Shown piece by piece: positions 17,970-26,430 of a DNA stretch of 64,000 nt (position 1 is the first letter of the stretch; the number at the start of each line of letters is the position of its first letter). Source of the stretch: Planctomycetota bacterium (lineage in GTDB: Bacteria > Planctomycetota > Phycisphaerae > UBA1845). The notes under the pieces were generated by a model. The model saw only the letters and a list, made by a program, of their open reading frames with translations, searched no databases and was not told the DNA's origin. The stretch spans positions 17,791 to 81,790 of the forward strand of contig JAKQDH010000012.1 of NCBI GenBank assembly GCA_029558835.1, written 5' to 3'. The position numbers and the translations under genes are program-made.

Positions 17970-19111
17970 GGTCGTTGTGTGGGTCCGCGCGCGTGCCAAC
18001 TCTGTAGAGCCGTCAGCATCTGGAGGCAGGCCGCCCGGGCGGTGGCTAGGGCTTCCGCGAAGCGCGTCCAGGCCGGGGAAGCGTGGGTCAGGGCAGCAGC
18101 TCCGGCCGGGCCCGCGAAATCAGCCAGCGCTTCGGCTAGTTGCGCGCATGCGCCTGCCAGCGTCGTCAGCAACGGACGCTCAGGTGCAGGTGCGAGCGTG
18201 ACCTGGCGTTGCAGGAAGCGCTCACCCGATCGCGCACCGGCGACGACCGTGGCAGCGAGGCCGGCGTGTATCTGGGCTGCGGGTTCCGAAGGCGTCTTGG
18301 CGCGTAGCCGCTGACTCCACTCGTCCAGGGCCGCCGGGCCGGTGAGCACGCCGAAGCGGGTGTCGAACTCCCGCGCGAGCAGCCGCCGGGCATGTTCCAG
18401 CGCGGCCGCAAGGAGCACGGCGGGTTCGGGGGCGACGGGACGGCACTCCTCAATGACGTAAAGCTGAATGGGTGGGCGGGAGAGCGCGACGGGGACCGTT
18501 GTGAGGCCGACGACCCCTTGCCGATCGGTCGCCCCGGTCGGCTCCAGCCGCACGCCGGCCAAGCCCAGTCCCGTCGTCGCCGTGCGGTCGATCAACACCC
18601 AGGTCGAGGGCGCAACCGTAGCGCCGTCCCCGTCTGGGGGCACCGCGCGGGCTGAAGCCCGCGGCTCGATGGCGGTGCGGAGTCGCGCACGCTGGGCTGG
18701 GTCGTCGAGGGGTCCGGTCCAGGCGAGCACGGGTTGATCGTGCTCGAGCGCCCGCAGTACCAGCGGGAGATAGCTGGCCTCGAAGTGCTGGGCAAACTCG
18801 GCGGCGCGTTCGAGCCCACGAGCGGCCTCCGGCGGATGAATCTCGCGAACAGCCAGCCCGAACAGCCGACCCACCTCCACCAGGAAGGCATCCTGCCCGT
18901 AAGCCGCCCAGCGCTCCACGTCCGATTCGCCAGGTACGGCGCAGAGCAGAAACGGTCGTCCGAGGGCCGCGTTGAGGTCGTCAACGTCAAGGGCAGGGGG
19001 TGACAGACCCGCGTCGCGGTTGGCCGCCCGCCACACTCCGTGCAGCAGCCACGTCAGCGGCGCGGTCGCCGGCCCGGTGCTCGGAAACCAGTTCGTACCA
19101 AGAGGAAGCAC
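17966..19111 (-). CDS. Conserved-looking protein of unknown function
   Basis: About 381 residues from a GTG at 19111; the start is uncertain because GGAG lies 13 bases upstream and the frame stays open further. The first recognisable part (LPLGTNWFPSTGPATAPLTWLLHGVWR) is followed by an alpha-rich region with a conserved-looking LLCAVPGESDVERWAAYGQDAF style segment (given here in parts: LLCAVPGES, VERWAAYGQDAF). The C-terminal 100 residues are a helical Ala/Leu-rich bundle. There is no transmembrane segment and no catalytic motif I recognise. Around residues 149-155 a perfect palindrome in the DNA (18645-18664) is translated as part of the protein. The stop overlaps the start of the Cys-rich partner, so the two are made together and probably work together. 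Confidence 0.55.
   Translation of the reverse strand: MLPLGTNWFPSTGPATAPLTWLLHGVWRAANRDAGLSPPALDVDDLNAALGRPFLLCAVPGESDVERWAAYGQDAFLVEVGRLFGLAVREIHPPEAARGLERAAEFAQHFEASYLPLVLRALEHDQPVLAWTGPLDDPAQRARLRTAIEPRASARAVPPDGDGATVAPSTWVLIDRTATTGLGLAGVRLEPTGATDRQGVVGLTTVPVALSRPPIQLYVIEECRPVAPEPAVLLAAALEHARRLLAREFDTRFGVLTGPAALDEWSQRLRAKTPSEPAAQIHAGLAATVVAGARSGERFLQRQVTLAPAPERPLLTTLAGACAQLAEALADFAGPAGAAALTHASPAWTRFAEALATARAACLQMLTALQSWHARGPTQRP
18645..18664. repeat. Short perfect palindrome inside a gene
   Basis: CGCGGGCTGAAGCCCGCGG: eight-base arms (CGCGGGCT and AGCCCGCG) around a GA. The same kind of short palindrome is usually an intergenic repeat in such genomes; here it lies in frame inside 17966-19111 and encodes a piece of PRASARA. 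Confidence 0.5.
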
Positions 19112-19310
19112 GGGCGGCAGTGTACTCCGCACAGGGTCCTGTAACCAGCCCGACGCACCGCCCGGACCCACACGCCGGCTTCGATGGTCGCACCTCCCTT
19201 GCGGCACGCGAGGCTCACCCCAGGGGCTAACGGAAGCCCCGGTCGGAAGCTGACGATGAACTCTCGGAGCACCAGAACAGACCGCACGCCCAAAGGTGAG
19301 GGAGATTCCC

Positions 19311-19649
19311 ATGACCGATAACGCATCACCCGACCGGGGACCGATTCAATCCGAGTTGCTGCGCGAGAATCCCACCTTCGCGGATATCGTGATCCCGTTC
19401 GTGGAGGGGCTCAGCGAGAGGCTGCGGGTGATGGAGCAGTCCATCCGGGGCACGGACTTCGAGACGCTCAAGGTGGCCGCCCACCAGCTCAAGGGTGCCG
19501 GCGGCGGCTATGGGTTCCCGATCCTGACCGAAAGGGCGGCCAAGCTCGAGCAATTCGCCCGGCAAGGGGCGGTTGAGGACTGCGCCAACCTGCTGGCCGA
19601 ACTGAAGGACCTGGTCGCCCGCATCGAACTCCCGCCGCAAGAAGGCTAG
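19311..19649 (+). CDS. HPt (histidine phosphotransfer) domain protein
   Basis: A 112-residue stand-alone HPt protein that would shuttle phosphate between receiver domains in a multi-step phosphorelay. The phospho-acceptor is H58 in VAAHQLKGAGGGYGFP, with the family's HxxKG and the Gly-rich turn; after it comes the typical amphipathic helix LTERAAKLEQFARQG. ATG 19311 is chosen because GGGAG lies about six bases before it. It is divergent from the 17966-19111 gene. No kinase or response regulator lies nearby, so its partners must be elsewhere in the genome. Confidence 0.85.
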   Translation: MTDNASPDRGPIQSELLRENPTFADIVIPFVEGLSERLRVMEQSIRGTDFETLKVAAHQLKGAGGGYGFPILTERAAKLEQFARQGAVEDCANLLAELKDLVARIELPPQEG

Positions 19650-19734
19650 GCACTTCCCCTCGGCAGGCAAGCCAACCGACGGCACGGCGTGTCGGTGCCG
19701 GGTGGCCCACCGCCGGTGAAGGTACGCCGGGTGG

Positions 19735-19905
19735 CCCACCTCCTTTGGAGGGTACCTGTTTAGCGTGGGTGCCATGCCCTCACCCGCCGCAGGCGGGGGT
19801 GGGCATGGGGCGCGGCCGCAGAGGCATGCTTACCCGCGACTGCGGTCGCGGGAAAGCATGGCACCCACAACGCCGAAGACGCTAAGCATGTACTTTGGAG
19901 GTGGG
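19735..19905. repeat. Family E structured repeat, copy 2
   Basis: Same core as copy 1: TGTTTAGCGT (19757-19766) pairs with ACGCTAAGCA (19879-19888), GGGTGCCATGC with GCATGGCACCC, and two internal hairpins are present. The outer stem is different: CCCACCTCC (19735-19743) pairs with GGAGGTGGG (19897-19905), and GTAC on each side also pairs. It lies between the HPt gene and the RCC1-repeat gene, about 325 bases before the latter's start. Confidence 0.8.
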
Positions 19906-20229
19906 GGACGGATGACCCTCGCGCTCATCCGGCTCGGCCCGGTGCCCACTGTGCCGTTTGTATAAGAGCGAGCCCGCACGACGCAGGCTACATCACCGTG
20001 CGCCATGCGACGCCGACGATCCGAATCGCGCACGGCGACTCAGCTTAAACTTCTGCCCGCCCAGCCGTTCTCTTTCCCGGCGTACATCCTCTGCGAGCCA
20101 CAACCGGGACCGAGCTTTCGCGCGGCAAAGACGGTATACTGAGCTTGGTCATCGGCGTGGGGAAGACCGCCGGGTGGGGTGCTCGGCACCGGTCTTCCCC
20201 GGCGCCCGATTGGCGCAGAAGGGGTGGTC

Positions 20230-22113
20230 ATGGGGTGGAGATCGTTGGGAGCTACGGCGGTCTGCGTCTGCGCTGCGGTGCTGGCCGGCGGGTCGCTGCC
20301 CGCTCAGGGCACGGGCCCGGTAGTGGGATGGGGCGACCAGGTCGTCGTGCCCCAGTCGGCGCTGGAGGACCTCACCGCGGTTGCGGCGGGTGCGTATCAC
20401 AGCCTTGGTCTGAACGCCGACGGCGAGGTCGTGGCCTGGGGGGATAACGGCTACGGCCAATGCATCGTCCCGGATTACAAGGGCGGCTTCCTCAGCATCG
20501 CATCCGGTGCGTACCACAGTCTCGGCCTGATGGCCGGCCATTCGATTGTGGCGTGGGGTCGGAACGACTACGGCCAATGCGACGTCCCGTTGCCCAACAG
20601 CGGGTTCATGGCGGTGGCGGGCGGCGGAGGCTATGAGGACGGTCACAGCCTGGGCCTGAAGGACGACGGCTCGGTCGTGGCCTGGGGCAGGAACAACAAC
20701 GGCCAGTGCACCGTCCCGGAGCCCAATGCTGATTTCATCGCCGTCGCGGCGGGCGGGAGCCACAGCCTGGGCCTGAAGGAGGACCACTCGATCGTAGCCT
20801 GGGGCAGGAACAACTACGGGCAGTGCACGGTTCCAACTCCCAACGCCGACTTCATCGCCATCGCGGCCGGCCAATACCACAGCCTGGGCTTGAAGAGCGA
20901 TGGCTCGATCGTGGCCTGGGGGTGGAACAACTACGGTCAATGCACCCCTCCCGCGCCGAACGCCGACTTCACCCGGCTAGCAGGAGGCTTCTGGCACAGC
21001 GTGGCCATGAAGGCCGACGGTTCGATCGTGGCGTGGGGACGAAACAACCACGGCCAATGCACCGCTCCGCAGGGGGACGGTTTTGTGGCCATCGCGGGTG
21101 GCTGGTATCACGGGCTGGCGCTGAAGGCTGACGGCTCGTTTGTGCCGTGGGGGTCCAACTGCATCAGCGGCGGCAACGTCCCGGCACCAAATGCCGGTTT
21201 CATCGGCATCGCGGCCGGCGGGTATCACGGCCTGGGGCTGCGGGCGACGGGTTCGATCGCGGGCTGGGGAGACGACGCCTCCGGGCAGCCCCATGTTCCG
21301 GAACCCAATGCCGACTTCGTGGCCGTCGCCGCGGGCGGGTGGCATGGTCTGGGGCTGAAGGCGAGCGGCTCGATTGTCGCCTGGGGAAGTAACGGCGACG
21401 GGCAATGCAACGTCCCGGAGCCTAATGCCCACTTCATCGGTATGGCGGGCGGTGCCGAGCATAGCCTGGGGCTGAAGGACGACGGTACCGTCGTAGCGTG
21501 GGGCTACAACGACGACACCCAGTGCGACGTGCCGGAGCCCAATGCCGACTTCATTGGCGTCGCGGCGGGTGCGTTTCACAGCCTCGGCCTCAAAGCCGAC
21601 CACTCGGTTGTGGCGTGGGGCTGGAACCCGTACGGCCAGTGCGACGTCCCGGAGCCCAATTGCGACTTCATCGCCGTTGCGGGCGGCGGTATCCACAGTC
21701 TGGGTCTGAAGGCGGACGGCTCGATCGTAGCGTGGGGCTACAACGGCAGCGGCCAATGCGACGTCCCGGAGCCCAACACCGACTTCGTCGCCATCGCGGC
21801 AGCGAACGCGCACAGCCTGGGCCTGAAGGCCAACGGTTCGATCGTCGCCTGGGGATACAACAACCACGGTCAATGCAACGTCCCGAGCCCGAATGCCGGC
21901 TTCGTAGCCATCGCGGCCGGCGGCGTCTATTCCGGCGGTTTCGCCCTGGGGCTGAAGGCCGCCATCGAGATCTATGACTTGAGCACCTTCGTCGGCTGCA
22001 TGCTGGGGCCCCAAGTCGACTACCCGCCGGGCTGCGACGATTCCGATCTGGACGTGGACGGGGACGTGGACCTGGAGGATTTCGCGCTGTTTCAGAGGAT
22101 GTTCAGCCGGTGA
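20230..22113 (+). CDS. Secreted RCC1-repeat protein with dockerin-like tail
   Basis: A 627-residue exported protein made almost entirely of RCC1/BNR-type repeats. After a signal peptide (GWRSLGATAVCVCAAVLAGG) come about 13 units of 39 residues with the consensus HSLGLKxDGSIVAWGxN then GQCxVPxPNxDFxAIAAG, which should close into one or two beta-propellers. The tail (about 585-627) is dockerin-like, with one clear Asp-rich loop DLDVDGDVDLEDFALF. ATG 20230 is chosen because AAGGGG lies five bases before it. Repeat units are close to identical in DNA as well as protein, so the gene has probably grown by tandem duplication. Function is not known; similar surface proteins are common in planctomycetes and may bind carbohydrate or protein. 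Confidence 0.88.
   Translation: MGWRSLGATAVCVCAAVLAGGSLPAQGTGPVVGWGDQVVVPQSALEDLTAVAAGAYHSLGLNADGEVVAWGDNGYGQCIVPDYKGGFLSIASGAYHSLGLMAGHSIVAWGRNDYGQCDVPLPNSGFMAVAGGGGYEDGHSLGLKDDGSVVAWGRNNNGQCTVPEPNADFIAVAAGGSHSLGLKEDHSIVAWGRNNYGQCTVPTPNADFIAIAAGQYHSLGLKSDGSIVAWGWNNYGQCTPPAPNADFTRLAGGFWHSVAMKADGSIVAWGRNNHGQCTAPQGDGFVAIAGGWYHGLALKADGSFVPWGSNCISGGNVPAPNAGFIGIAAGGYHGLGLRATGSIAGWGDDASGQPHVPEPNADFVAVAAGGWHGLGLKASGSIVAWGSNGDGQCNVPEPNAHFIGMAGGAEHSLGLKDDGTVVAWGYNDDTQCDVPEPNADFIGVAAGAFHSLGLKADHSVVAWGWNPYGQCDVPEPNCDFIAVAGGGIHSLGLKADGSIVAWGYNGSGQCDVPEPNTDFVAIAAANAHSLGLKANGSIVAWGYNNHGQCNVPSPNAGFVAIAAGGVYSGGFALGLKAAIEIYDLSTFVGCMLGPQVDYPPGCDDSDLDVDGDVDLEDFALFQRMFSR
20398..21939 (+). repeat. Tandem array of 117-base coding repeats
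   Basis: Thirteen consecutive units of about 117 bases (39 codons), each beginning at CACAGCCTGGG(C/T)CTGAAG and containing ATCGT(A/G)GC(C/G)TGGGG. Units 3, 6 and 13 differ in length by a few codons. It encodes the RCC1-like blades. Confidence 0.85.
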
Positions 22114-22198
22114 TGTCCCGGTGTCCGCGCCTGACATCTGCTCTGACACTATTCCTGCTGGGACAGCCCACCGGCAATCCCCAAGAACGCCTGGCAGA

Positions 22199-22305
22199 AC
22201 CCCTCTCCCCCCTCGGGGGAGAGGGCAGGGTGAGGGGGTGAACGCGGCTGCGCCGCGGCTCGACAGAACCCCTCTCCCCTTTTCGGAGAGGGTAGGGTGA
22301 GGGGG
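22199..22305. repeat. Two family B hairpin repeats in tandem
   Basis: Copy one (22199-22239) reads CCCCTCTCCCCCCTCGGGGG then AGAGGGCAGGGTGAGGGGG. Copy two (22267-22305) reads CCCCTCTCCCCTTTTCGGAG then AGGGTAGGGTGAGGGGG. They lie in the same orientation between the RCC1-repeat gene and the arylsulfotransferase-like gene. Each forms a hairpin through CCCTCTCCC and GGGAGAGGG (the second with a looser fit). Confidence 0.7.
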
Positions 22306-22395
22306 AATGCTCCGTCGCCTCGACCGCTCCCCCGACTCTTCCCCCTGATGGAGGCGTTGGTCACAGACTCTGAGTTTGCCACGAAAGGGCATGCG

Positions 22396-24309
22396 GTGCA
22401 CGCAACCTGTGGGATTCGCTGCCGGCGGTTCACTGCAGTCGGTCTGCCGCTGCTGGCGTGGGTGTTCGCGGTGCATGCCGCTGGTCAGGAGGTTTCGCGC
22501 CCGGCGGAGTCGGCACCTGCTGCGGCGCCGGTTGCGACATGGGCGCACGAACAGGCGTCGCCCGGCGCCCCCACGGAGCAGCAGCCGTCGTCCGAGCCGG
22601 TCGCTGAGCTACCCAAACGCGGATTGATTCTCAGCACCGAGGCGACCTACGCGGGCTACACGCTCTTCGCGCCTCTCAATTCGACGACGACGTACCTCGT
22701 GGACATGCAGGGGAAGCTGGTTCATTCCTGGCCCAGCAAGTATGTGCCGGGCCAGGCGGTGTACCTGCTCGATGATGGCAGCCTGCTGCGCACCGCCCGC
22801 CAGCCGGGCAACCGACACTCTGAAGGCGGCGGGATCGGTGGACGAATCGAACGCCTCGCGCCGGATGGCAAGGTCCTCTGGGACTTCGTGTACGCCGACG
22901 AGCACCACTGCCAGCACCATGACATCAAGCCGCTGCCCAACGGGCACGTCCTGCTCATTGCCTGGGAGAAGAAGACTCGCGAGCAGGCCATCGCCGCGGG
23001 CCGCGATCCCGAGGACCTGCCCGGCGACGAGATGTGGCCGGATTGCGTCATCGAAGTGGAGCCGGAGGGTACGTCGGGTGGCAATATCGTCTGGGAGTGG
23101 CACGTCTGGGACCATCTTGTCCAGAGTCTCGACAAGGACAAGCCCAATTACGGCGTGGTCGCGGAGCATCCGGAGCTGGTGGACTTGAACTATCAGCGCC
23201 GGGCCCCGCGGGAGACGCCGGCCGAGATCGAGCGGTTGCGCTCGCTGGGATACGTCGGCGGCGACGAGCCGGAGGATGCCGGCGACGCGGACGAGGGACC
23301 ACCGCCCTTTGGTCCGGGGCCGGGCGGACCGGGCGGACCGAGGATGATGGCGGACTGGTGCCACACGAACTCGATCGACTACAACGCGAAGCTCGATCAG
23401 ATCGCCCTCAGCGTGCACACGTTCAACGAAATCTGGATCATTGACCACAGCACAACCACGCAGGAGGCGGCCGGTCATGCCGGCGGACGGTATGGCAAGG
23501 GCGGCGACCTGCTGTACCGTTGGGGCAATCCGCGGGCGTACGGCGCCGGCGGGGCGAAGGACCAGACGCTGTTCGCCCAACATGACGCGCGTTGGATTCC
23601 CGAAGGATACTCCGGTAGCGGGCACCTGCTGGTCTTCAACAACGGCACCGGCCGGCCGGGCGAGCCGTACTCGTCGATTGTCGAGTTCGCGCCGCCGATC
23701 GATGCGGCCGGACGCTATCGGCTTGAGCCGGGAAAGGCGTATGAGCCGGCGAAGCCGAGTTGGGAATACGCGGCCGGCAACAAGACCGACTTCTTCGCGA
23801 GCCATATCTCCGGGGCTCAGCGGCTGCCGAACGGGAACACGTTGATCTGCTCCGGCGAGGCGGCCCGCATCTTCGAGGTCACCGCGGAGGGCAAGACCGT
23901 CTGGGACTACGTCAACCCATACTTCGAGCGCGAAGGCCCGCGCGAGGGGTTCGGTCCGTTTCGCGGCCCGCCCCGGGGTCCGCGCTTCCGGGATCGCCGG
24001 CCCGGCGACGCGGGTCCGGACCGGCCGCAGCCCGGTGACGACGCCGGTGCGACCCCTCCGCAGTCCCGTGACGGCGCCGGCGGGGGACGCGTTGACGACC
24101 CTGCTGCACCGGGAGGACCCGACCGACCACCGGGACCGCGCGGTCGTCGACCCCCTGGTCCACCGGGCGGTGGACCCTGGGGACCTCCAGAAGGGCCGGG
24201 CGGTGACCCCGGCGGTGGTGTCTTCCGGGCAACGCGCCTGGGCGCGGATCATCCGGGCGTCCGGCAGCTTCTGGAAGCAATCCCTGCGACGGAGAGCAAC
24301 GGCAAGTGA
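22396..24309 (+). CDS. Secreted arylsulfotransferase (ASST)-like protein
   Basis: About 637 residues. GTG 22396 is preferred: AAAGGG lies six bases before it and the product starts with a clean signal peptide (RRFTAVGLPLLAWVFAVHAAG). An ATG at 22348 without an SD is the alternative. The body matches the ASST beta-propeller family: GYTLFAPLNSTTTYLVDMQG, LVHSWPSKYVPGQAVYL, DGSLLRTA, HHDIKPLPNGHVLLIAWE and SHISGAQRLPNGNTLICSG, repeated blades with D-x-G-K-(V/L)-(L/V)-W motifs. Classical members move sulfuryl groups between phenolic compounds; many planctomycete members are distant and their activity is unproven. The C-terminal 120 residues are Pro/Gly/Arg/Asp-rich (RGPPRGPRFRDRRPGDAG), collagen-like and probably disordered. 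Confidence 0.75.
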   Translation: MHATCGIRCRRFTAVGLPLLAWVFAVHAAGQEVSRPAESAPAAAPVATWAHEQASPGAPTEQQPSSEPVAELPKRGLILSTEATYAGYTLFAPLNSTTTYLVDMQGKLVHSWPSKYVPGQAVYLLDDGSLLRTARQPGNRHSEGGGIGGRIERLAPDGKVLWDFVYADEHHCQHHDIKPLPNGHVLLIAWEKKTREQAIAAGRDPEDLPGDEMWPDCVIEVEPEGTSGGNIVWEWHVWDHLVQSLDKDKPNYGVVAEHPELVDLNYQRRAPRETPAEIERLRSLGYVGGDEPEDAGDADEGPPPFGPGPGGPGGPRMMADWCHTNSIDYNAKLDQIALSVHTFNEIWIIDHSTTTQEAAGHAGGRYGKGGDLLYRWGNPRAYGAGGAKDQTLFAQHDARWIPEGYSGSGHLLVFNNGTGRPGEPYSSIVEFAPPIDAAGRYRLEPGKAYEPAKPSWEYAAGNKTDFFASHISGAQRLPNGNTLICSGEAARIFEVTAEGKTVWDYVNPYFEREGPREGFGPFRGPPRGPRFRDRRPGDAGPDRPQPGDDAGATPPQSRDGAGGGRVDDPAAPGGPDRPPGPRGRRPPGPPGGGPWGPPEGPGGDPGGGVFRATRLGADHPGVRQLLEAIPATESNGK

Positions 24310-24466
24310 CGCTCACCCTGCAGCTCGCCTCGGGGAGTGCTAAGCGGAGTTCCTCGCGCGTTGAGAGCCGCTGCACCTTGGTTGTGCACGTCCGTCGCAC
24401 CCTTGGCCAAGGAGCAGGGCCGCGCCGGCACTTGCGACGCTCGCGGCCACTACCACACACGGCTAC

Positions 24467-24709
24467 TCAGGGCCGGAAAGCGACGGCCAGCAACAGTATG
24501 AGCACGTACACGGGCACGGCGATAATCAACCCCGCTACGAAGACGTGTCCGTAGACGGCAAACGCCCGTTCGAAGAAGCTGTGGCTCAAGAGCATCGTGT
24601 ATGGTTTGCGTTGAGGGGGTCTGGATTCGAGGGCCTGCAAGCGTTGAGAGAGCCAGGCAACCTCTGCTCGCAGAGTATCCACCTGCTCCTGAAAAGGTTG
24701 ATCGGACAT
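24467..24709 (-). CDS. Small coiled-coil, single-pass membrane protein
   Basis: An 80-residue protein starting at ATG 24709 with AGGAG eight bases upstream. Residues 7-28 (QEQVDTLRAEVAWLSQRLQA) form a short coiled coil, followed by a basic linker (RPPQRKPY) and one or two hydrophobic segments ending in FVAGLIIAVPVYVLILLLAV. It has a strong promoter of its own (24774-24802). I do not recognise a family; the layout suggests a small inner-membrane assembly or regulatory protein. Confidence 0.65.
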   Translation of the reverse strand: MSDQPFQEQVDTLRAEVAWLSQRLQALESRPPQRKPYTMLLSHSFFERAFAVYGHVFVAGLIIAVPVYVLILLLAVAFRP

Positions 24710-24773
24710 GACGCATTCTCCTGCCGGCATGCAGTGGCTTCTTGCCACGATGTGACCGTCGGCGCTGCAGCAC

Positions 24774-24802
24774 ACAATATGCTAATCGTCTGGGTCTGTC
24801 AA
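24774..24802 (-). promoter_or_regulatory. Consensus sigma-70 promoter for the small membrane protein
   Basis: On the minus strand the sequence reads TTGACA (24802-24797), 17 bases, then TATTGT (24779-24774). The -35 is a perfect match, the spacing is ideal and the -10 differs at one or two positions. Transcription would start near 24766, about 57 bases before ATG 24709. Confidence 0.75.
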
Positions 24803-24856
24803 TGCGCTAGGATCGGTAAAGTCGGACTGGACCACGCTCAATTGCGCGCTCTCGTG

Positions 24857-26323
24857 TCACAGCAGCTCACGGAGGCTCCGTTTGAGGATCTTCCCCGTCG
24901 GGCCGTGGGGCAGGTCTTCCCGAATGTAGATGCGCTTGGGGACCTTGTAACCGGCCAGGCTTTGGCGGACAAACTGCTTTAATTGCTCCTCGGCGAGCTG
25001 CTGCCCGGGTTCCGGAGTAACAAAGGCGACCGGGGCCTCGCCGCGGCTTTCGTCGGGGACGCCGATGACGGCCGCCTCCAACACGCCGGGGTGCGCCACC
25101 AGGGCCGACTCAATCTCACCCGGAAACACGTTCTCGCCGGCAATAATAATGAGTTCCTTACTGCGCCCGGTGATATACAGAAACCCATCGTCATCGAGAT
25201 GCCCGATATCGCCCGTGCGCAGCCAGCCGTCAGCACTGAGCACGGCTGCCGTTTCCTCCGGGCGATGGTAGTAACCCTTCATTACACTCGGCCCGCGGAC
25301 GGTGATCTCGCCGTCCGCGCCGGGCGGCAGCGACTGACCCGCGCCATCCAGGATGCGCACCTCCATGTTGCGGACCGGCTTGCCCACGCTGCCGACGCGG
25401 TTCTCAAGCACGGAGCAGGCGGAGATGATCGGCGACGTCTCCGTCATGCCGTACCCCTCCCGGATGACGACGCTGAAGCGCTCCTCGAACCCCTTGCGCA
25501 CGGCCGCGGGCAGCGGCTCACCCCCGCTGATGACCAGCAGCACCGAACGGAACGTCTCGGCCGTCGCGGACTTCATGCGCAGCAGGGCCGCCAGCATGCT
25601 GGGGACGGCCAGGATGATGGACGTCTCTTTGTCCGCGATCGCGTGGAGTACGGCCACCGGGCTGAAGCGCGGCACGGCTACCACGCTGCCACGCAGCAGC
25701 ACCGGAACCAGGACGTTGCCCGTCAGCCCGAAAACATGAAACGGCGGCAGCATGTTCAGGAAGCGGTGCTGCGAGATCAAGTTGAGCGAGGCGATGGAGT
25801 CGGCGGCGTTGCTGTGTAGATTCCGCTGGGTCAGCTCGACCCCCTTGGGGTCGGCCGTCGTACCGGAAGTGTAGAGGAGCACTGCCGTCGCTGCCGGGTC
25901 CGCGTCGGCCGGCGGCAGCGACCGCAGGGAGGCGGCCAACGTCCGCAGCTTCAGGTGCTGGTCCTCGAGGTACAGCACTCGCGCCGGCAGCGTGCTGAGG
26001 CGATCCGCAAACGGCTTGATGCTCAGGATGAGGTCCAACCCGGCGTCGCGAACGATGAACTCGAGCTCCGCCGGCTGCAGCAGGAAGTTGAGCGGGACGG
26101 CCACCTTGCCCGCCCAGAGCGTGCCGAACAGGGCCGCGGGGAACACGCCGCTGGCCGGCAACATGATGCCGACCCGTTCGCTGCGCGCGTGCCGCCGCAC
26201 CAGACCGCGCAGCGCGAGCGACAGGCGGGTAAGCCGCCGGTACGAGAGCACCAGCCGACCATCGTCGACGGCCGGCTTATCCGGACACTCCCGATTGGCA
26301 GCGAGCAGCTCACGGACTAGCAT
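24857..26323 (-). CDS. AMP-binding acyl-CoA/acyl-ACP ligase
   Basis: A 488-residue member of the ANL adenylate-forming family, activating a carboxylic acid with ATP. ATG 26323 has a perfect SD (AGGAGG, six bases away). Core motifs: LLYTSGTTADPKGVELT (P-loop A3), YGMTETSP (A5), TGDIGHLDDDGFLYITGR (A7/A8) and PTGKILKRSL (A10, with the catalytic lysine). The size and the ENVFPGEIE segment fit long-chain fatty-acid CoA ligases. It is not linked to the lipid cluster at 52-62 kb, which has its own ANL enzyme. It is divergent from the flippase at 26547 across a region holding an inverted repeat. The acyl substrate cannot be read from the sequence. Confidence 0.9.
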   Translation of the reverse strand: MLVRELLAANRECPDKPAVDDGRLVLSYRRLTRLSLALRGLVRRHARSERVGIMLPASGVFPAALFGTLWAGKVAVPLNFLLQPAELEFIVRDAGLDLILSIKPFADRLSTLPARVLYLEDQHLKLRTLAASLRSLPPADADPAATAVLLYTSGTTADPKGVELTQRNLHSNAADSIASLNLISQHRFLNMLPPFHVFGLTGNVLVPVLLRGSVVAVPRFSPVAVLHAIADKETSIILAVPSMLAALLRMKSATAETFRSVLLVISGGEPLPAAVRKGFEERFSVVIREGYGMTETSPIISACSVLENRVGSVGKPVRNMEVRILDGAGQSLPPGADGEITVRGPSVMKGYYHRPEETAAVLSADGWLRTGDIGHLDDDGFLYITGRSKELIIIAGENVFPGEIESALVAHPGVLEAAVIGVPDESRGEAPVAFVTPEPGQQLAEEQLKQFVRQSLAGYKVPKRIYIREDLPHGPTGKILKRSLRELL

Positions 26324-26430
26324 GGTCGCCTCCTGAGGCACTTGGCGGCGTCGCGGGAGGTTACGTCAGGTGGTGTCACCTGTCTACCACCAGTGGGTCG
26401 GAGCGGGTGCGGCGTGAGGGACGGCGCGAT

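Noticed and set aside
20398..21939. Possible CRISPR-like array
   Set aside because: The 117-base periodicity is a coding repeat in frame; there are no short direct repeats with unique spacers.
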